From positions 1 through 64,000 of the forward strand of contig JAJSZT010000008.1 in the NCBI GenBank assembly GCA_030272815.1: a stretch of 64,000 nt of DNA. The letters run 5' to 3'. Positions 1 through 7,554 of the stretch are shown here, piece by piece. How positions within the stretch are numbered: position 1 is the stretch's first letter; every line of letters starts with the position of its first letter. The translations under genes and the position numbers were made by a program. The DNA is from Deltaproteobacteria bacterium. Its GTDB lineage: Bacteria; Desulfobacterota; Desulfobacteria; Desulfobacterales; ETH-SRB1. The notes beneath the pieces are model-generated. The model was not told the DNA's origin, searched no databases, and was given only the letters and a program-made list of their open reading frames with translations.

Positions 1-1
1 G

Positions 2-94
2 AGTTACAACACCGTCCCCATCCCCGGCGCAGTATGGCTTCTCGGTTCCGGTCTAATCGGTATTGTCGGGATCAGGAAAAAATTTAAAAAATAG
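2..94 (+). CDS. C-terminal end of a secreted protein with a PEP-CTERM/VPxPG-type sorting signal (5' end outside window)
   Basis: Only the last 30 codons are in the window. The frame from base 2 reads a short polar stretch, then VPIPGAVWLLGSGLIG, then IVGIRKKFKK and TAG. This is the tripartite C-terminal signal of exported, exosortase-type sorted proteins: a VPxPG motif, one hydrophobic helix and a basic tail. Such signals are frequent in Desulfobacterales surface proteins. The function of the missing N-terminal part cannot be told. A hairpin terminator follows 28 bases downstream, which supports this as the true gene end. Confidence 0.75.
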   Translation, partial: SYNTVPIPGAVWLLGSGLIGIVGIRKKFKK

Positions 95-121
95 ACAATT
101 AAACATCATCAAACAATAATG

Positions 122-153
122 AAGGCAGGGTCATTTGGCCTTGCCTTTTTTTT
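122..153 (+). terminator. Rho-independent terminator of the sorting-signal gene
   Basis: An imperfect G+C hairpin (AGGCAGG paired with CCTTGCCT around a short loop) is followed directly by a run of eight T. It lies just after the stop codon of the partial gene, in the right orientation to end its transcript. Confidence 0.8.
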
Positions 154-154
154 A

Positions 155-319
155 TGTTGAAATCGTCCACTCAAAAACTGTAATATCTGCTATCATGCTA
201 AACAATTGAGAGACCGGGATTTTTTAGGTTTCCAAAGGATATCTGTACAAACCTGATTCAACAGAGACACTATTCTCAGGGTAAAGCTTTCTATCGCCTT
301 ACCCTGATTCTTGTTGCAA
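155..319. other. Intergenic spacer, nothing recognised
   Basis: Between the terminator and the 3' end of the recombinase I see no reading frame with a ribosome binding site and no clear repeat. No attachment site could be identified beside the recombinase. Confidence 0.4.
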
Positions 320-1126
320 TTACGAGTATAGATTCTCAATCCACCTTAACGCTTCCGTATCACTAACCTTTCCCAGGTACCTTTGAGTTGTCGATAAATT
401 AGCGTGTCTGAGGATTACCTTGCTGACGATTTCAATCGGAGTACCGGAGCGAGACGCATGTGTGGCGGCATGCCTTCTCAGGTCATGGGTCCTCAGATGG
501 ATGCCGACCAGCTTACCGGCCTTGTTAACCACTGCTCTGGCTCCCTGGTAGGTCAACGGAAAAATGCGTTGATCAGGGCCAATTCCTTTCTGTTCGAAGT
601 ATCCCTTGAGCCGATCAGCAACTTTTTGAGGGATAAAAACGACTTCGGTTTCATTGCCACTTTTGGGATCCCTGAGGATCAGTTTTCGACTGTCAACATC
701 CTTGGGGATGAGTTTGAGCACCTCGCTGACTCTCATGCCCCCACGGGCCATAAGCTCCAGCATGAGACGGTTTCTTGGATTCGTTGTTCTGAAAATGATT
801 TCGTCAACAACCTCCTTTTCCAGAATAGTCCAATAGGCAATTTTAGCCGGTTTAAACAGTTTCCTGAGCATAGGGGTGCTGCAAGGATTTTGAAGTTTCG
901 GATCGACGGCATTCTTGATGAAATTGAAGAAGGATGCCAGGCAGGAATAGCGGGATCGCTTGGTTGACTGTTTGGTTCCTTCGGTGACCTGGTTCAGAAA
1001 CAACAGGATCTCATCTGAGGTTATCAAGCCAAGTTCCCGGTCGCCGAACTGGCTGTCAAACCTGGATAAGACGAATTCATAAGGACGGATACTATTTTTT
1101 TTTTGAGTTCGTCCTGTGGTACTCAA
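320..1126 (-). CDS. Tyrosine recombinase / phage-type integrase, with a frame break at an upstream A10 run
   Basis: A 268-residue site-specific recombinase of the XerC/XerD-phage integrase superfamily. The N-terminal SAM-like DNA-binding domain spans about residues 10-90. The catalytic domain contains the expected residues R132 (GGMRVSE), a candidate K155, H214 and R217 (HDLRRH), H241 and the nucleophile Y250 (TTQRYLG), so the core looks active. The only start in this frame is a TTG at 1126 with no good ribosome binding site. A much better start (AGGAGG seven bases before an ATG at 1157) lies in another frame. That frame reads 21 codons to a run of ten A (plus-strand T run 1095-1104), where one base too many diverts it to a TAG. 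With nine A the two frames join smoothly (about 278 residues). This is either a broken or slippage-controlled gene or a homopolymer sequencing error. No neighbouring phage genes or attachment site are visible, so it is a lone recombinase, perhaps a relic of an island. Confidence 0.85.
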   Translation of the reverse strand: MSTTGRTQKKNSIRPYEFVLSRFDSQFGDRELGLITSDEILLFLNQVTEGTKQSTKRSRYSCLASFFNFIKNAVDPKLQNPCSTPMLRKLFKPAKIAYWTILEKEVVDEIIFRTTNPRNRLMLELMARGGMRVSEVLKLIPKDVDSRKLILRDPKSGNETEVVFIPQKVADRLKGYFEQKGIGPDQRIFPLTYQGARAVVNKAGKLVGIHLRTHDLRRHAATHASRSGTPIEIVSKVILRHANLSTTQRYLGKVSDTEALRWIENLYS

Positions 1127-1593
1127 AACAATAAGTTGCGGCCTTTGAAACTTTCATGACACACCTCCTGTTTTTGGGTTGATGAATATTTTGACATGAT
1201 GAATATTTGGACTATCCATTTAACAAACTTTATGATATTTTTTATAAATCTGCAATGATATTGTTTGATTCGTAAGTTGCGGTCGTGGCAAGTTGTCTAT
1301 ACTTCAAAACGTCTGGCGAGATAGCCTTCAATGGGGTTATCCGATTTTCTGTTTAATATCCAAATTGTTGAAATATACAGTTAGAAAAATTGTTTTTTGC
1401 TAATTTTTGGTCAACAATCATGAAATCTATGGGAATAGTCAAAAACTATATAATAACTGGTTAAGCCGCTTTTTTGCCAGAAAATGGAAGGAGGGTAAAC
1501 ACGATGGCAATTTAATGTTTGTAAAGTTAGAAAGATTCAGTGATTGTGTAATAATGCGTTTCTCAACGAAATTTAACCTAAATGGAGGATACC

Positions 1594-3076
1594 ATGAAAT
1601 CAACAAGAAGGGGCATTTCCCTTGTCTTTACCATGGCTTTTATTCTGAGCTTAAGTCTCACCATTGCCGATGCTGGTACAATCAAAGTTCCTGAGCATTA
1701 CCCCAAGTATACAAGCCGGGCTTAATGCTGCCATTGAGGGGGACAAAGTGCTCGTGGAGGAGGGGATATATTATGAGAATATCGTATGGCCCCAAGTGAA
1801 CAACATTACCCTCGAAAGCGCACTTGGTTTCTCCTCAACCACAATAAACGGAAGCCTAACTGAAGAAAGTGTAATAATCGTCGGTAATGAAATTAAGCAG
1901 GCTACAATCCGTGGTTTCACAGTAACAGGTGGTCTGGGGAGTTGGTATATCCAAAGATCAGGCGGTGGTGTTTTAATTAAGGATGACGCCTACGTTGTCA
2001 TCGAATTATGCATGATCACGGGTAATGGAACAGAGCAACCATTTGGTGGCAGCAGTTGGGGAACTTATGGTGGTGGCGTTTGGGTTGGATATGACTCAAG
2101 AGTAGATATCCTTAATTCTGAGATCATTAAAAACGAGGCGAGTGAAGCTGGCGGCATTTACTACAGGACCTTCTCAGGGATGGACAATGATGGTTTCTTA
2201 ACAAATACTGTTATTACGGGAAATAGGGGACACGAAGTTGGCGGGGTTTACATACAAGGGAGTTCACCAATTATTCAAAACTGCACGATTACTGATAATC
2301 AGGATACATATATCGATGGATATGCTGGAAGTTATGATGCAGGCGGAATTTTGATCTTTGGAGGGGCACCGCAGATAAGGAATAATATCATAGCATCAAA
2401 CAATTCTTTTGGGATGTTTAATCACGAGGCGAATAATGCTACAATTGAGTACAATGACGTTTGGGGACATCCTGATGGCAACTACGATGGGCACGGCGGT
2501 GGATCATCAGAAGATTTAACTGGCAAATATGGAAATATTTCGGCAGATCCACTGTTTGTTGGTCCTGAAAACGGTGACTATCACTTGTGGGTGGACTCTC
2601 CGTGCATTGATGTCGGAACCATCGAGGGAGCGCCAACTCAAGATATAGAAGGGACCCCCCGCCCTATTGACGGAGATGGCGATGGCATTGCCATTGTGGA
2701 CATGGGTGCGTATGAATTCGTGCTGCCTAACCGGCCGCCTGTTGTAAATGCAGTCTCCGCTGACCCAGATGAATTATGGCCGCCCAACCATAAGGCTCGG
2801 AATGTTGCCATTATCGTAGATTTCACCGATCCGGATGGGCCTGAGGACGTCGTGAGAATCACCTACTCTGTCGCCGATGAGTATGGAATATACGATGTAG
2901 CAGAGACAGACTTGCCAGAGGATGGCGTCATATCCCTGATAGCCAAGAGAGACGGTAAAGACAAGGATGGGCGAGTTTACACGATAACGATAGCTATCTA
3001 CGATGCAGGTGGGCTATCAGACAGAGGCATCGTCGAGGTTGTCGTCCTACATGATAAGGGTAAGAAGGGGAAGTGA
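1594..3076 (+). CDS. Secreted right-handed beta-helix protein (choice-of-anchor Q type), frameshifted after the signal peptide
   Basis: The start at 1594 is preceded by GGAGG and encodes a clear Sec signal peptide (basic MKSTRRG, a hydrophobic core, then TIADA). This frame then reads TIKVPEHYP and stops at 1723-1725. A second frame, open from 1664 to 3076, carries the rest: SIQAGLNAAIEGDKVLVEEG, the classic opening of parallel beta-helix (pectate-lyase-like) repeats. Helical coils rich in GG and N follow, then DSPCIDVG and VDMGAYEF, which are typical of choice-of-anchor Q proteins, and a C-terminal beta-sandwich-like domain with a basic KGKKGK tail. Dropping one base in the CCCCAA stretch at about 1701-1706 joins the frames exactly. 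The protein is probably a secreted or surface carbohydrate-binding protein. No catalytic residues can be assigned. It is either a recent pseudogene or the site of a one-base sequence error. Confidence 0.75.
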
Positions 3077-3459
3077 AAACCAGTGAGGTTAGAAATTAAG
3101 GCTGAGTGTTGGGAGGCCCATATCCAGGCTCCGCGGTAATGCATGCTCAGAATGGCGCCCTGCGTTCATCCAGATGCCTGCAATGAAGAATTGAAGTGGT
3201 CATAGAGATGGGCGACGCTCGAGAGACGTGTGAAGTATGGGTTGAAAAATGGGACATCCATGCCATATCATATTCTCAAGAAAAGAGCCTTCCCCTGACA
3301 CCGGACATTCTGGCCTAACAGGGCAAATTAACTCGGGTTGGTTTTGGAGTGGCGGCGCTACGATAGCCACTCCAAAACCAACCGGTTATTTGCGACGGTT
3401 AAAGATTTCTGCTATAAATCATCAGATAAGAAGGAACGGTATGGTTGGAAACTTTTACG
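3077..3459. other. Gene-free, degenerate spacer
   Basis: This 383-base stretch has no reading frame with a ribosome binding site. It contains one strong inverted repeat, listed separately, and otherwise looks like scrambled accessory DNA. The open frame from 3249 is read through the hairpin and shows no recognisable domain. Confidence 0.4.
3336..3383. repeat. 18-bp perfect inverted repeat (hairpin) with 12-base loop
   Basis: Left arm 3336-3353 (GGTTGGTTTTGGAGTGGC) is exactly complementary to the right arm 3366-3383. No T run follows, so it is not a typical terminator. No transposase lies beside it. It could be an RNA hairpin, a recombination site or a relic of a mobile element end. Confidence 0.75.
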
Positions 3460-3618
3460 GTGCTTAAAGAATTGACGGAAAATCCGCATTATAAAGAGCA
3501 AAGGTTTAAGCATAAAGACAGAGCTATACTTGATTACAAGGAAGCATTGAATATAGAAAAGATACGAAATAAGTTTTTTGTTCAGCTAAAGGAGTTGCTT
3601 CGAAAGCAGCAAGATTGA
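3460..3618 (+). CDS. Short charged ORF, possible gene remnant
   Basis: A GTG-started frame of 52 codons reads VLKELTENPHYKEQ, continues through a lysine- and arginine-rich helical stretch and ends in LLRKQQD. The frame is open back to a stop at about 3430 (EGTVWLETFT precedes). Composition and amphipathic pattern look like real protein, but there is no good ribosome binding site and I do not recognise the family. It lies immediately upstream of the DUF433/DUF5615 pair and may be the 3' remnant of another small gene. Confidence 0.3.
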   Translation: MLKELTENPHYKEQRFKHKDRAILDYKEALNIEKIRNKFFVQLKELLRKQQD

Positions 3619-3665
3619 GATAGTACCGGCTAACATTTTTCGGCTTCAATAAAGAGGAGGATAAA

Positions 3666-3890
3666 ATGAAAGTAAATTGGAAAGATCACATAGTGAGCAC
3701 GCCCGATGTGATTCGTGGTAAACCTCGCATCAAAGGGACAAGGATTCCAGCAAGCCTTATCCTTGGATATTTCGCAGCAGGTAATTCTATCGAAGAGATT
3801 ATTGCTGAATTTCCGGACATAGATAAAGTTCATATTGCAGCATGTTTAGACTACGCCCGTGAATTGGCTGAATTCGAGGTCGCAGCATAA
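3666..3890 (+). CDS. DUF433-family antitoxin
   Basis: A 74-residue protein, the usual length of DUF433. Conserved family features are visible: an opening IVSTPDVIRGKPRIKGTRIP, then a helix-turn-helix-like part (SLILGYFAAGNSIEEIIAEF) ending in a helix with LDYARELAEF. DUF433 proteins are proposed antitoxins of VapB45-like type and bind DNA and the partner toxin. GAGGAG stands seven bases before the ATG. The stop overlaps the start of the next gene by one base, which indicates translational coupling with the DUF5615 toxin. As in other type II modules, the pair probably represses its own promoter. No operator can be pointed to with confidence. Confidence 0.85.
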   Translation: MKVNWKDHIVSTPDVIRGKPRIKGTRIPASLILGYFAAGNSIEEIIAEFPDIDKVHIAACLDYARELAEFEVAA

Positions 3891-4270
3891 TGAGTCTCAA
3901 GTTTTTTGCAGACCACTGTGTTTCCAATTCCGTGATCCAATATCTTCGTGATGCAGGTCATGAAGTATTACGTCTTAAGGACCATATGCCAACAGATTCC
4001 TCTGATTCGGTAGTTATTTCGAAAGCGTATGAACTTGATGCTATTCTTGTTTCTCTAAACGGTGATTTTGCTGATATAGTGACCTATCCTCCAGAGAAAT
4101 ATAAGGGAATTATCGCCCTTCAGGTAAGAAATCATCCAGAGGTTATCCCGCAGCTCATGTCAAGATTAAATGATTTCTTATCTGCTCATTCTGATATGGA
4201 CTACTATGCAGGCCAATTATTTCTGGCAGAAGTACATAGAATTAGGATTCGTGGACAAAGACACTTCTGA
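3890..4270 (+). CDS. DUF5615 PIN-like toxin (Mut7-C-like RNase)
   Basis: A 126-residue PIN-like protein. The fold's acidic positions can be seen in KFFADHC (D8 region), in the SDSVVISKAYELDAILVSLNGDF segment around residues 37-59 (LNGDF is the typical second acidic motif), and in the central strand GIIALQVRN. Proteins of this family are predicted RNases paired with DUF433 antitoxins (VapC45-like). The gene starts inside the stop of the DUF433 gene (TAATG), so the two are co-translated. Length and motifs look complete, so this module may still be functional even though neighbouring genes are broken. The actual RNA target is unknown. Confidence 0.82.
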   Translation: MSLKFFADHCVSNSVIQYLRDAGHEVLRLKDHMPTDSSDSVVISKAYELDAILVSLNGDFADIVTYPPEKYKGIIALQVRNHPEVIPQLMSRLNDFLSAHSDMDYYAGQLFLAEVHRIRIRGQRHF

Positions 4271-4421
4271 CGACCGCCGAACAACGCCATTCACTCAGAT
4301 GGGCAGGGTCGTGCGGTTTAAAGTTTTTACCAAGTTTTGTGTTTAATTGCCTTTTACAAATGGCTAGTTACCCTGCCCACTGGTGATGGCGAGCGATGTC
4401 CCCTCGTACCTCGGGGACATT

Positions 4422-4841
4422 ATGGTCAGCAATCACAACTCGGAGACGAAATGGATGATCGTTAGATACGTTATTGCATGGCTTCCGATGGTAGTGATCA
4501 GTATTATTAATGGCGCTATTCGGGAACAATGGTATGGCAACTACCTTAGCGAGTTGCGCGCCCATCAAGTATCAACTGTTACGGGAGTAGTTCTTTTTGG
4601 ACTTTACATTTGGGCAATCAGTCGCATCTGGCAGCTTGAGTCGAGGGTGCAGTCACTTTCAGTCGGATTTATCTGGCTGGCTATGACTGTTTGTTTTGAG
4701 TTCTTTTTTGGACACTACGTAGCCGGGCATCCTTGGAGTCGGCTTTTTCATGACTACAACATTTTGGCTGGGCGTATTTGGGGCTTATTGCTGGTATGGA
4801 TCACTGTTGCCCCTTATGTTTTTTACCGTTTGAAGCAGTGA
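4422..4841 (+). CDS. Small polytopic membrane protein, function unknown
   Basis: About 139 residues from the ATG at 4422, which has GGGGAC nearby. An in-frame GTG-ATG pair at 4383-4388 would add 13 residues. The sequence is mostly four hydrophobic segments: VRYVIAWLPMVVISII, VTGVVLFGLYIWAI, LSVGFIWLAMTVCFEFFFGH, and a last one around RIWGLLLVWITVAPYVFY. It lies between the toxin pair and the methyltransferase with gaps on both sides, so it is probably transcribed alone. I do not recognise a named family. It is certainly an inner-membrane protein if expressed. The start is uncertain. Confidence 0.6.
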   Translation: MVSNHNSETKWMIVRYVIAWLPMVVISIINGAIREQWYGNYLSELRAHQVSTVTGVVLFGLYIWAISRIWQLESRVQSLSVGFIWLAMTVCFEFFFGHYVAGHPWSRLFHDYNILAGRIWGLLLVWITVAPYVFYRLKQ

Positions 4842-4909
4842 GAAGTTGAGTATTTGCCACAATATCAAAGCTGTGTCCCCCATGCGAATGGAAAACACAG
4901 GAGAATTAC

Positions 4910-5612
4910 ATGAAGAAAGAGACTCTTCCTTTGCCTGATAAAAATGGCATAATAAAAGCACTACCTCCTGAACTATCCGAAAAAAACTTGCTGCGGCTTA
5001 AAAAGTTTGGTTTCTTAATGATTTTATATGACTTTGCTCAAGATTTTTTTGTTCGGCCTCGACTTCCATAAGGCCGATTCACAACGACACCGTCAAATAC
5101 TGAATAACCTAATTTCACCGGTAAAAGAGTCCCATGTTCTTGATATTGCCTGTGGTACAGGAGGCGCAATTTCACACTTTGATAGCAGTAACAAATATAC
5201 CGGTCTCGATTTGTCATATTCCATGCTTAAGCAGGCTGTTAAAAAGGCGAAAAAGAAATCTTTTCGAGAATCCAGATTTATTCAGGGAAACGCCGAAGAG
5301 CTTCTTTTAGGAGATGAATCTTTTGATTTCGTTTTAATGGACACCGCCCTGCATATGATCCCGAAATATCAACTGGCCATTGCGGAAGCGGCGAGGGTGC
5401 TAAAGAAAGGGAGCGTATTTGTATGCAGTACGCCTGTTGTTGGAATAAACAAGGATTTTGATGCTACATGGAATAAGATTTCAGATAAACGGGGACTTCA
5501 TTCTTTTACTGAAGACGATATTAAAGAGGTATGTTCTCATAATGGTCTGATCTATAATCGTTATGATACAAATGGAGGTGTGCTTTATTTCCAAGCACAG
5601 AAAGCGAAATGA
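4910..5612 (+). CDS. Class I SAM-dependent methyltransferase, frameshifted at a T7 run
   Basis: The ATG at 4910 has AGGAG at an ideal distance and opens MKKETLPLPDKNGIIKALPP, running to a stop at 5069-5071. The downstream frame (open from 5028 to 5612) carries the methyltransferase. It has motif I VLDIACGTGG, motif II YTGLDLSYSML, then FIQGNAEELLLGDESFDFV with the motif IV-like VLMDTALHMI, and a C-terminal beta-strand pair. Removing one T from the seven at 5044-5050 fuses the frames into one protein of about 233 residues. The substrate is unknown. The N-terminal part resembles UbiE/COQ5-like small-molecule methyltransferases more than nucleic-acid enzymes. As it stands the N-terminal 40 residues are separated from the SAM domain, so this is a probable pseudogene or a one-base error. 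Confidence 0.72.
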
Positions 5613-5759
5613 CATAACGAATAAGGATGAACTCTGACTGAAAAAGCCTGGCCGTTTTTTGGTTTCTACAAATTTTGTTGTTTATCGATCTTTCTCCGCT
5701 TTTTTAGCCATATTTTGTTTGCTTTTTCATCAGGTTATCCTTGTCGGCAGAAAATAAAA

Positions 5760-5984
5760 ATGACTGAATACAATCAAAAAGGCGTGGATGCAATTATTGA
5801 ACTTCAGAATACAATAAATTCTTTGGGTATTCCCATACCATTGGTTCGCAAATTGAATGGCATCCGTAACGCAATAGAAATGCAAGTCGAAAACTACAGA
5901 ACAGTTCCAGAAAGTCAAATCTTGAATTGTGAATTAATTTTTTCAAATTGGTTTTTCACCGGCAATCTATTTGACGTACAGTAA
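5760..5984 (+). CDS. Short hypothetical protein whose 3' end runs into a repeat
   Basis: A 74-codon frame begins MTEYNQKGVDAIIELQNTIN, and its first 52 residues look like a normal soluble helical protein. From base 5915 the coding sequence becomes a copy of a 22-bp repeat (TCAAATCTTGAATTGTGAAT plus TA), which also follows the STAND gene and interrupts the radical-SAM gene. The last residues (from QILNCE on) are therefore probably not original. No strong ribosome binding site is seen. The gene faces the hydrolase on the other strand and overlaps its 3' end by 18 bases. Function unknown. It is likely a truncated gene. Confidence 0.4.
   Translation: MTEYNQKGVDAIIELQNTINSLGIPIPLVRKLNGIRNAIEMQVENYRTVPESQILNCELIFSNWFFTGNLFDVQ
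5915..5936 (+). repeat. 22-bp copy of the TCAAATCTTGAATTGTGAAT repeat
   Basis: The same 22 bases recur at 63268-63289 and inside the 93-bp repeat at 63736-63828. Here only the core is conserved, and it sits at the 3' end of a short hypothetical gene. Confidence 0.7.
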
Positions 5985-6788
5985 ACCACCGGATTCATAC
6001 TGTGAAGCAACGCTAAGTCTGGTATCAATATTAGCAAGAGCCTGCCCTGCGACACTTAATGCTTTTTCAGGGGTATTATTTGTTTCGCTCAGATGGGCAA
6101 GAATTACATGTTCCAGTTTATTGTGTTTGATTTCATTTAAAAGATTTTTCGAATCTTCGTTTGAAAGGTGTCCGGTTCGGCTCTTGACACGTTGTTTTAG
6201 AGGCCAGGGATATGGCCCGTTTGCAAGCATGGTTTCATCATGGTTTGCTTCGAGGATCAGTAGCGAGCAGTCTTTAAGATGCTCTTTGACCATGGAAGTA
6301 ACGATGCCAAGGTCTGTTGCGATACCAATCTTTGAACCATTTTGTTTTATGGTGAAACCGGCAGGATCTTCCGCATCATGGGATATTGAAAATGGATGCA
6401 GGGCCAGCGTTTTTAACATAAACGCTGAACCGCACTCAAAGCTTCTTATGTCTTTAATATTTTTTAATTGAGATGAGGCAGCTTTTATTGTCTTGCCGTT
6501 TATATATACAGGCAGGTCAAAGCGGCGTGAAAGTACCCCTACGCTTTGAATATGGTCGGTGTGTTCATGAGATACGAGTATAGCATCAAGATCTTCGGGA
6601 TTAAGCCCTGTTGATCTTAGCCTGCGTTCAATCTCTATCCCCGAGAGACCTGCATCAACAAGTATCGAGGTGGAGCCGTTGGAAATAAAAATAGCATTTC
6701 CCTTGCTGCCGCTCGCCAGCATACATACTGCCAAATTATAGTTGCAATTCTTAGTTGAATTGCTCAAAATTGATTGCTCGGCAGTCAT
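5967..6788 (-). CDS. MBL-fold metallo-hydrolase, WalJ/YycJ-like
   Basis: A 273-residue metallo-beta-lactamase-fold protein. It shows the family opening MLASGSKGNAIFIS and the LVDAGLSG strand, the metal-binding HEHTDH motif at about residues 94-99, a second metal ligand in FSISHDAEDPAGF, and ILEANHDETML and HLSETNN later on. These motifs fit the YycJ/WalJ branch, whose members are linked to DNA processing (5' exonuclease activity has been described in the family). The ATG at 6788 precedes 23 family-atypical residues. An internal start near MLASGSKG is possible. It is the last minus-strand gene of the long translation-gene block and is separated from dut by a 26-bp inverted repeat. Soluble, cytoplasmic. 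Confidence 0.85.
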   Translation of the reverse strand: MTAEQSILSNSTKNCNYNLAVCMLASGSKGNAIFISNGSTSILVDAGLSGIEIERRLRSTGLNPEDLDAILVSHEHTDHIQSVGVLSRRFDLPVYINGKTIKAASSQLKNIKDIRSFECGSAFMLKTLALHPFSISHDAEDPAGFTIKQNGSKIGIATDLGIVTSMVKEHLKDCSLLILEANHDETMLANGPYPWPLKQRVKSRTGHLSNEDSKNLLNEIKHNKLEHVILAHLSETNNTPEKALSVAGQALANIDTRLSVASQYESGGLLYVK

Positions 6789-6817
6789 AAGGCCAGTTCC
6801 ATAATCTGTAATAGTTC

Positions 6818-6895
6818 ACCGCAGAGGCGCAGAGGACGCAGAGTTTATCTTTATTTTGCTTTCCGCTTACTCTGCGTCCTCTGCGCCTCTGCGGT
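6818..6895. repeat. 26-bp perfect inverted repeat (CCGCAGAGGCGCAGAG family)
   Basis: Arms 6818-6843 and 6870-6895 are exactly complementary, with a 26-base loop. The ACCGCAGAGGCGCAGAGGAC sequence type is a dispersed palindrome known from many environmental bacterial genomes. It lies between dut and the hydrolase gene and could form a very stable RNA stem in either transcript. Confidence 0.9.
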
Positions 6896-6941
6896 AAGTT
6901 ATTGCAATTTTATCACATAGGGCTGAACTGTTACCATAATA

Positions 6942-7400
6942 TTATTTTCCGGTATGGCCGAAGCCTCCGGTGTCGCGAACGGTTTTATCTAATTGTTCTA
7001 CAACTTCAATCCTGGCATGATAAACTCTTTTTATGAGCATTTGGGCAATTCTGTCACCTCTTTTAAGAGTATATTTTTTAGTGCCGAGGTTTATAGCCGG
7101 GATCATTACCTCTCCTCGATAGTCAGAGTCAATTGTACCAGGTGAATTTATAAGGCCGATACCATGCTTAACCGCCAATCCGCTTCTTGGGCGGATCTGA
7201 GCTTCAAATCCTTCTGGAATGGCTATGGCAAAACCTGTGGGAATCAAAGCGATTTCGCCTTTTTCAAGAACGATATCTTTTTTGACGGCCGCATATATAT
7301 CCATTCCTGCAGACTGTGGGGTCATGTAGCGCGGGAGAGGAATATCTGCATCATCGTTCGGCCTGATACGAAGCAGTTTAATAGTAGGAATATGGTTCAC
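6942..7400 (-). CDS. dut: Deoxyuridine 5'-triphosphate nucleotidohydrolase (dUTPase)
   Basis: Hydrolyses dUTP to dUMP and pyrophosphate, keeping uracil out of DNA and supplying the thymidylate pathway. The 152-residue length is normal for the homotrimeric enzyme. All five motifs are visible: SAGMDIYA (1), RPRSGLAVKHGI (2), GTIDSDYRGEV with the catalytic aspartate (3), RGDRIAQML (4), and a C-terminal GGFGHTGK (5), where His replaces the more usual Ser. The start is a GTG at 7400 that lies inside a tandem GTGAACC heptamer repeat, so the true 5' end may have been modified by the repeat. The next upstream gene on the strand is the M16 peptidase, and the gap is filled with GTTAAC/GTGAAC-type repeats. 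Confidence 0.95.
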   Translation of the reverse strand: MNHIPTIKLLRIRPNDDADIPLPRYMTPQSAGMDIYAAVKKDIVLEKGEIALIPTGFAIAIPEGFEAQIRPRSGLAVKHGIGLINSPGTIDSDYRGEVMIPAINLGTKKYTLKRGDRIAQMLIKRVYHARIEVVEQLDKTVRDTGGFGHTGK

Positions 7401-7420
7401 GGTTCACGGTTCACGGTTTT
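7392..7420. repeat. Tandem GGTTCAC heptamers at the dut start
   Basis: Three consecutive GGTTCAC(G) units cover the start codon of dut. Similar units recur at about 26421-26500, 44083-44115 and 54490-54502, so they belong to a dispersed simple repeat. A related GTTAAC-rich string covers the 3' end of the M16 gene at 7533-7570. Confidence 0.7.
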
Positions 7421-7554
7421 TTCAGAAAACACCTTAACCTCACATGAAATATAAACTTGTGTTCTCACACTTGCCTGCCACAGGCAGGACTGAGTCTCTT
7501 GCTTCTTGTCAGCCTCCGGCTGATATGTTTTGATCAACCGTTAATCGTTAACTG

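Noticed and set aside
404-967. 187-residue plus-strand ORF
   Set aside because: It is the complement of the recombinase gene, whose catalytic motifs are unmistakable. The plus-strand frame has no domain and no ribosome binding site.
1407-1694. 95-residue ORF before the beta-helix protein
   Set aside because: It overlaps the signal-peptide start at 1594, which has a good ribosome binding site and a clear signal. The 95-residue frame has neither.
3249-3467. 72-residue ORF across the 18-bp hairpin
   Set aside because: It is read through an inverted repeat and has no ribosome binding site or recognisable sequence.
7392-7420. Possible CRISPR array
   Set aside because: The units are seven bases long, contiguous and without spacers. 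No cas gene is in the window.
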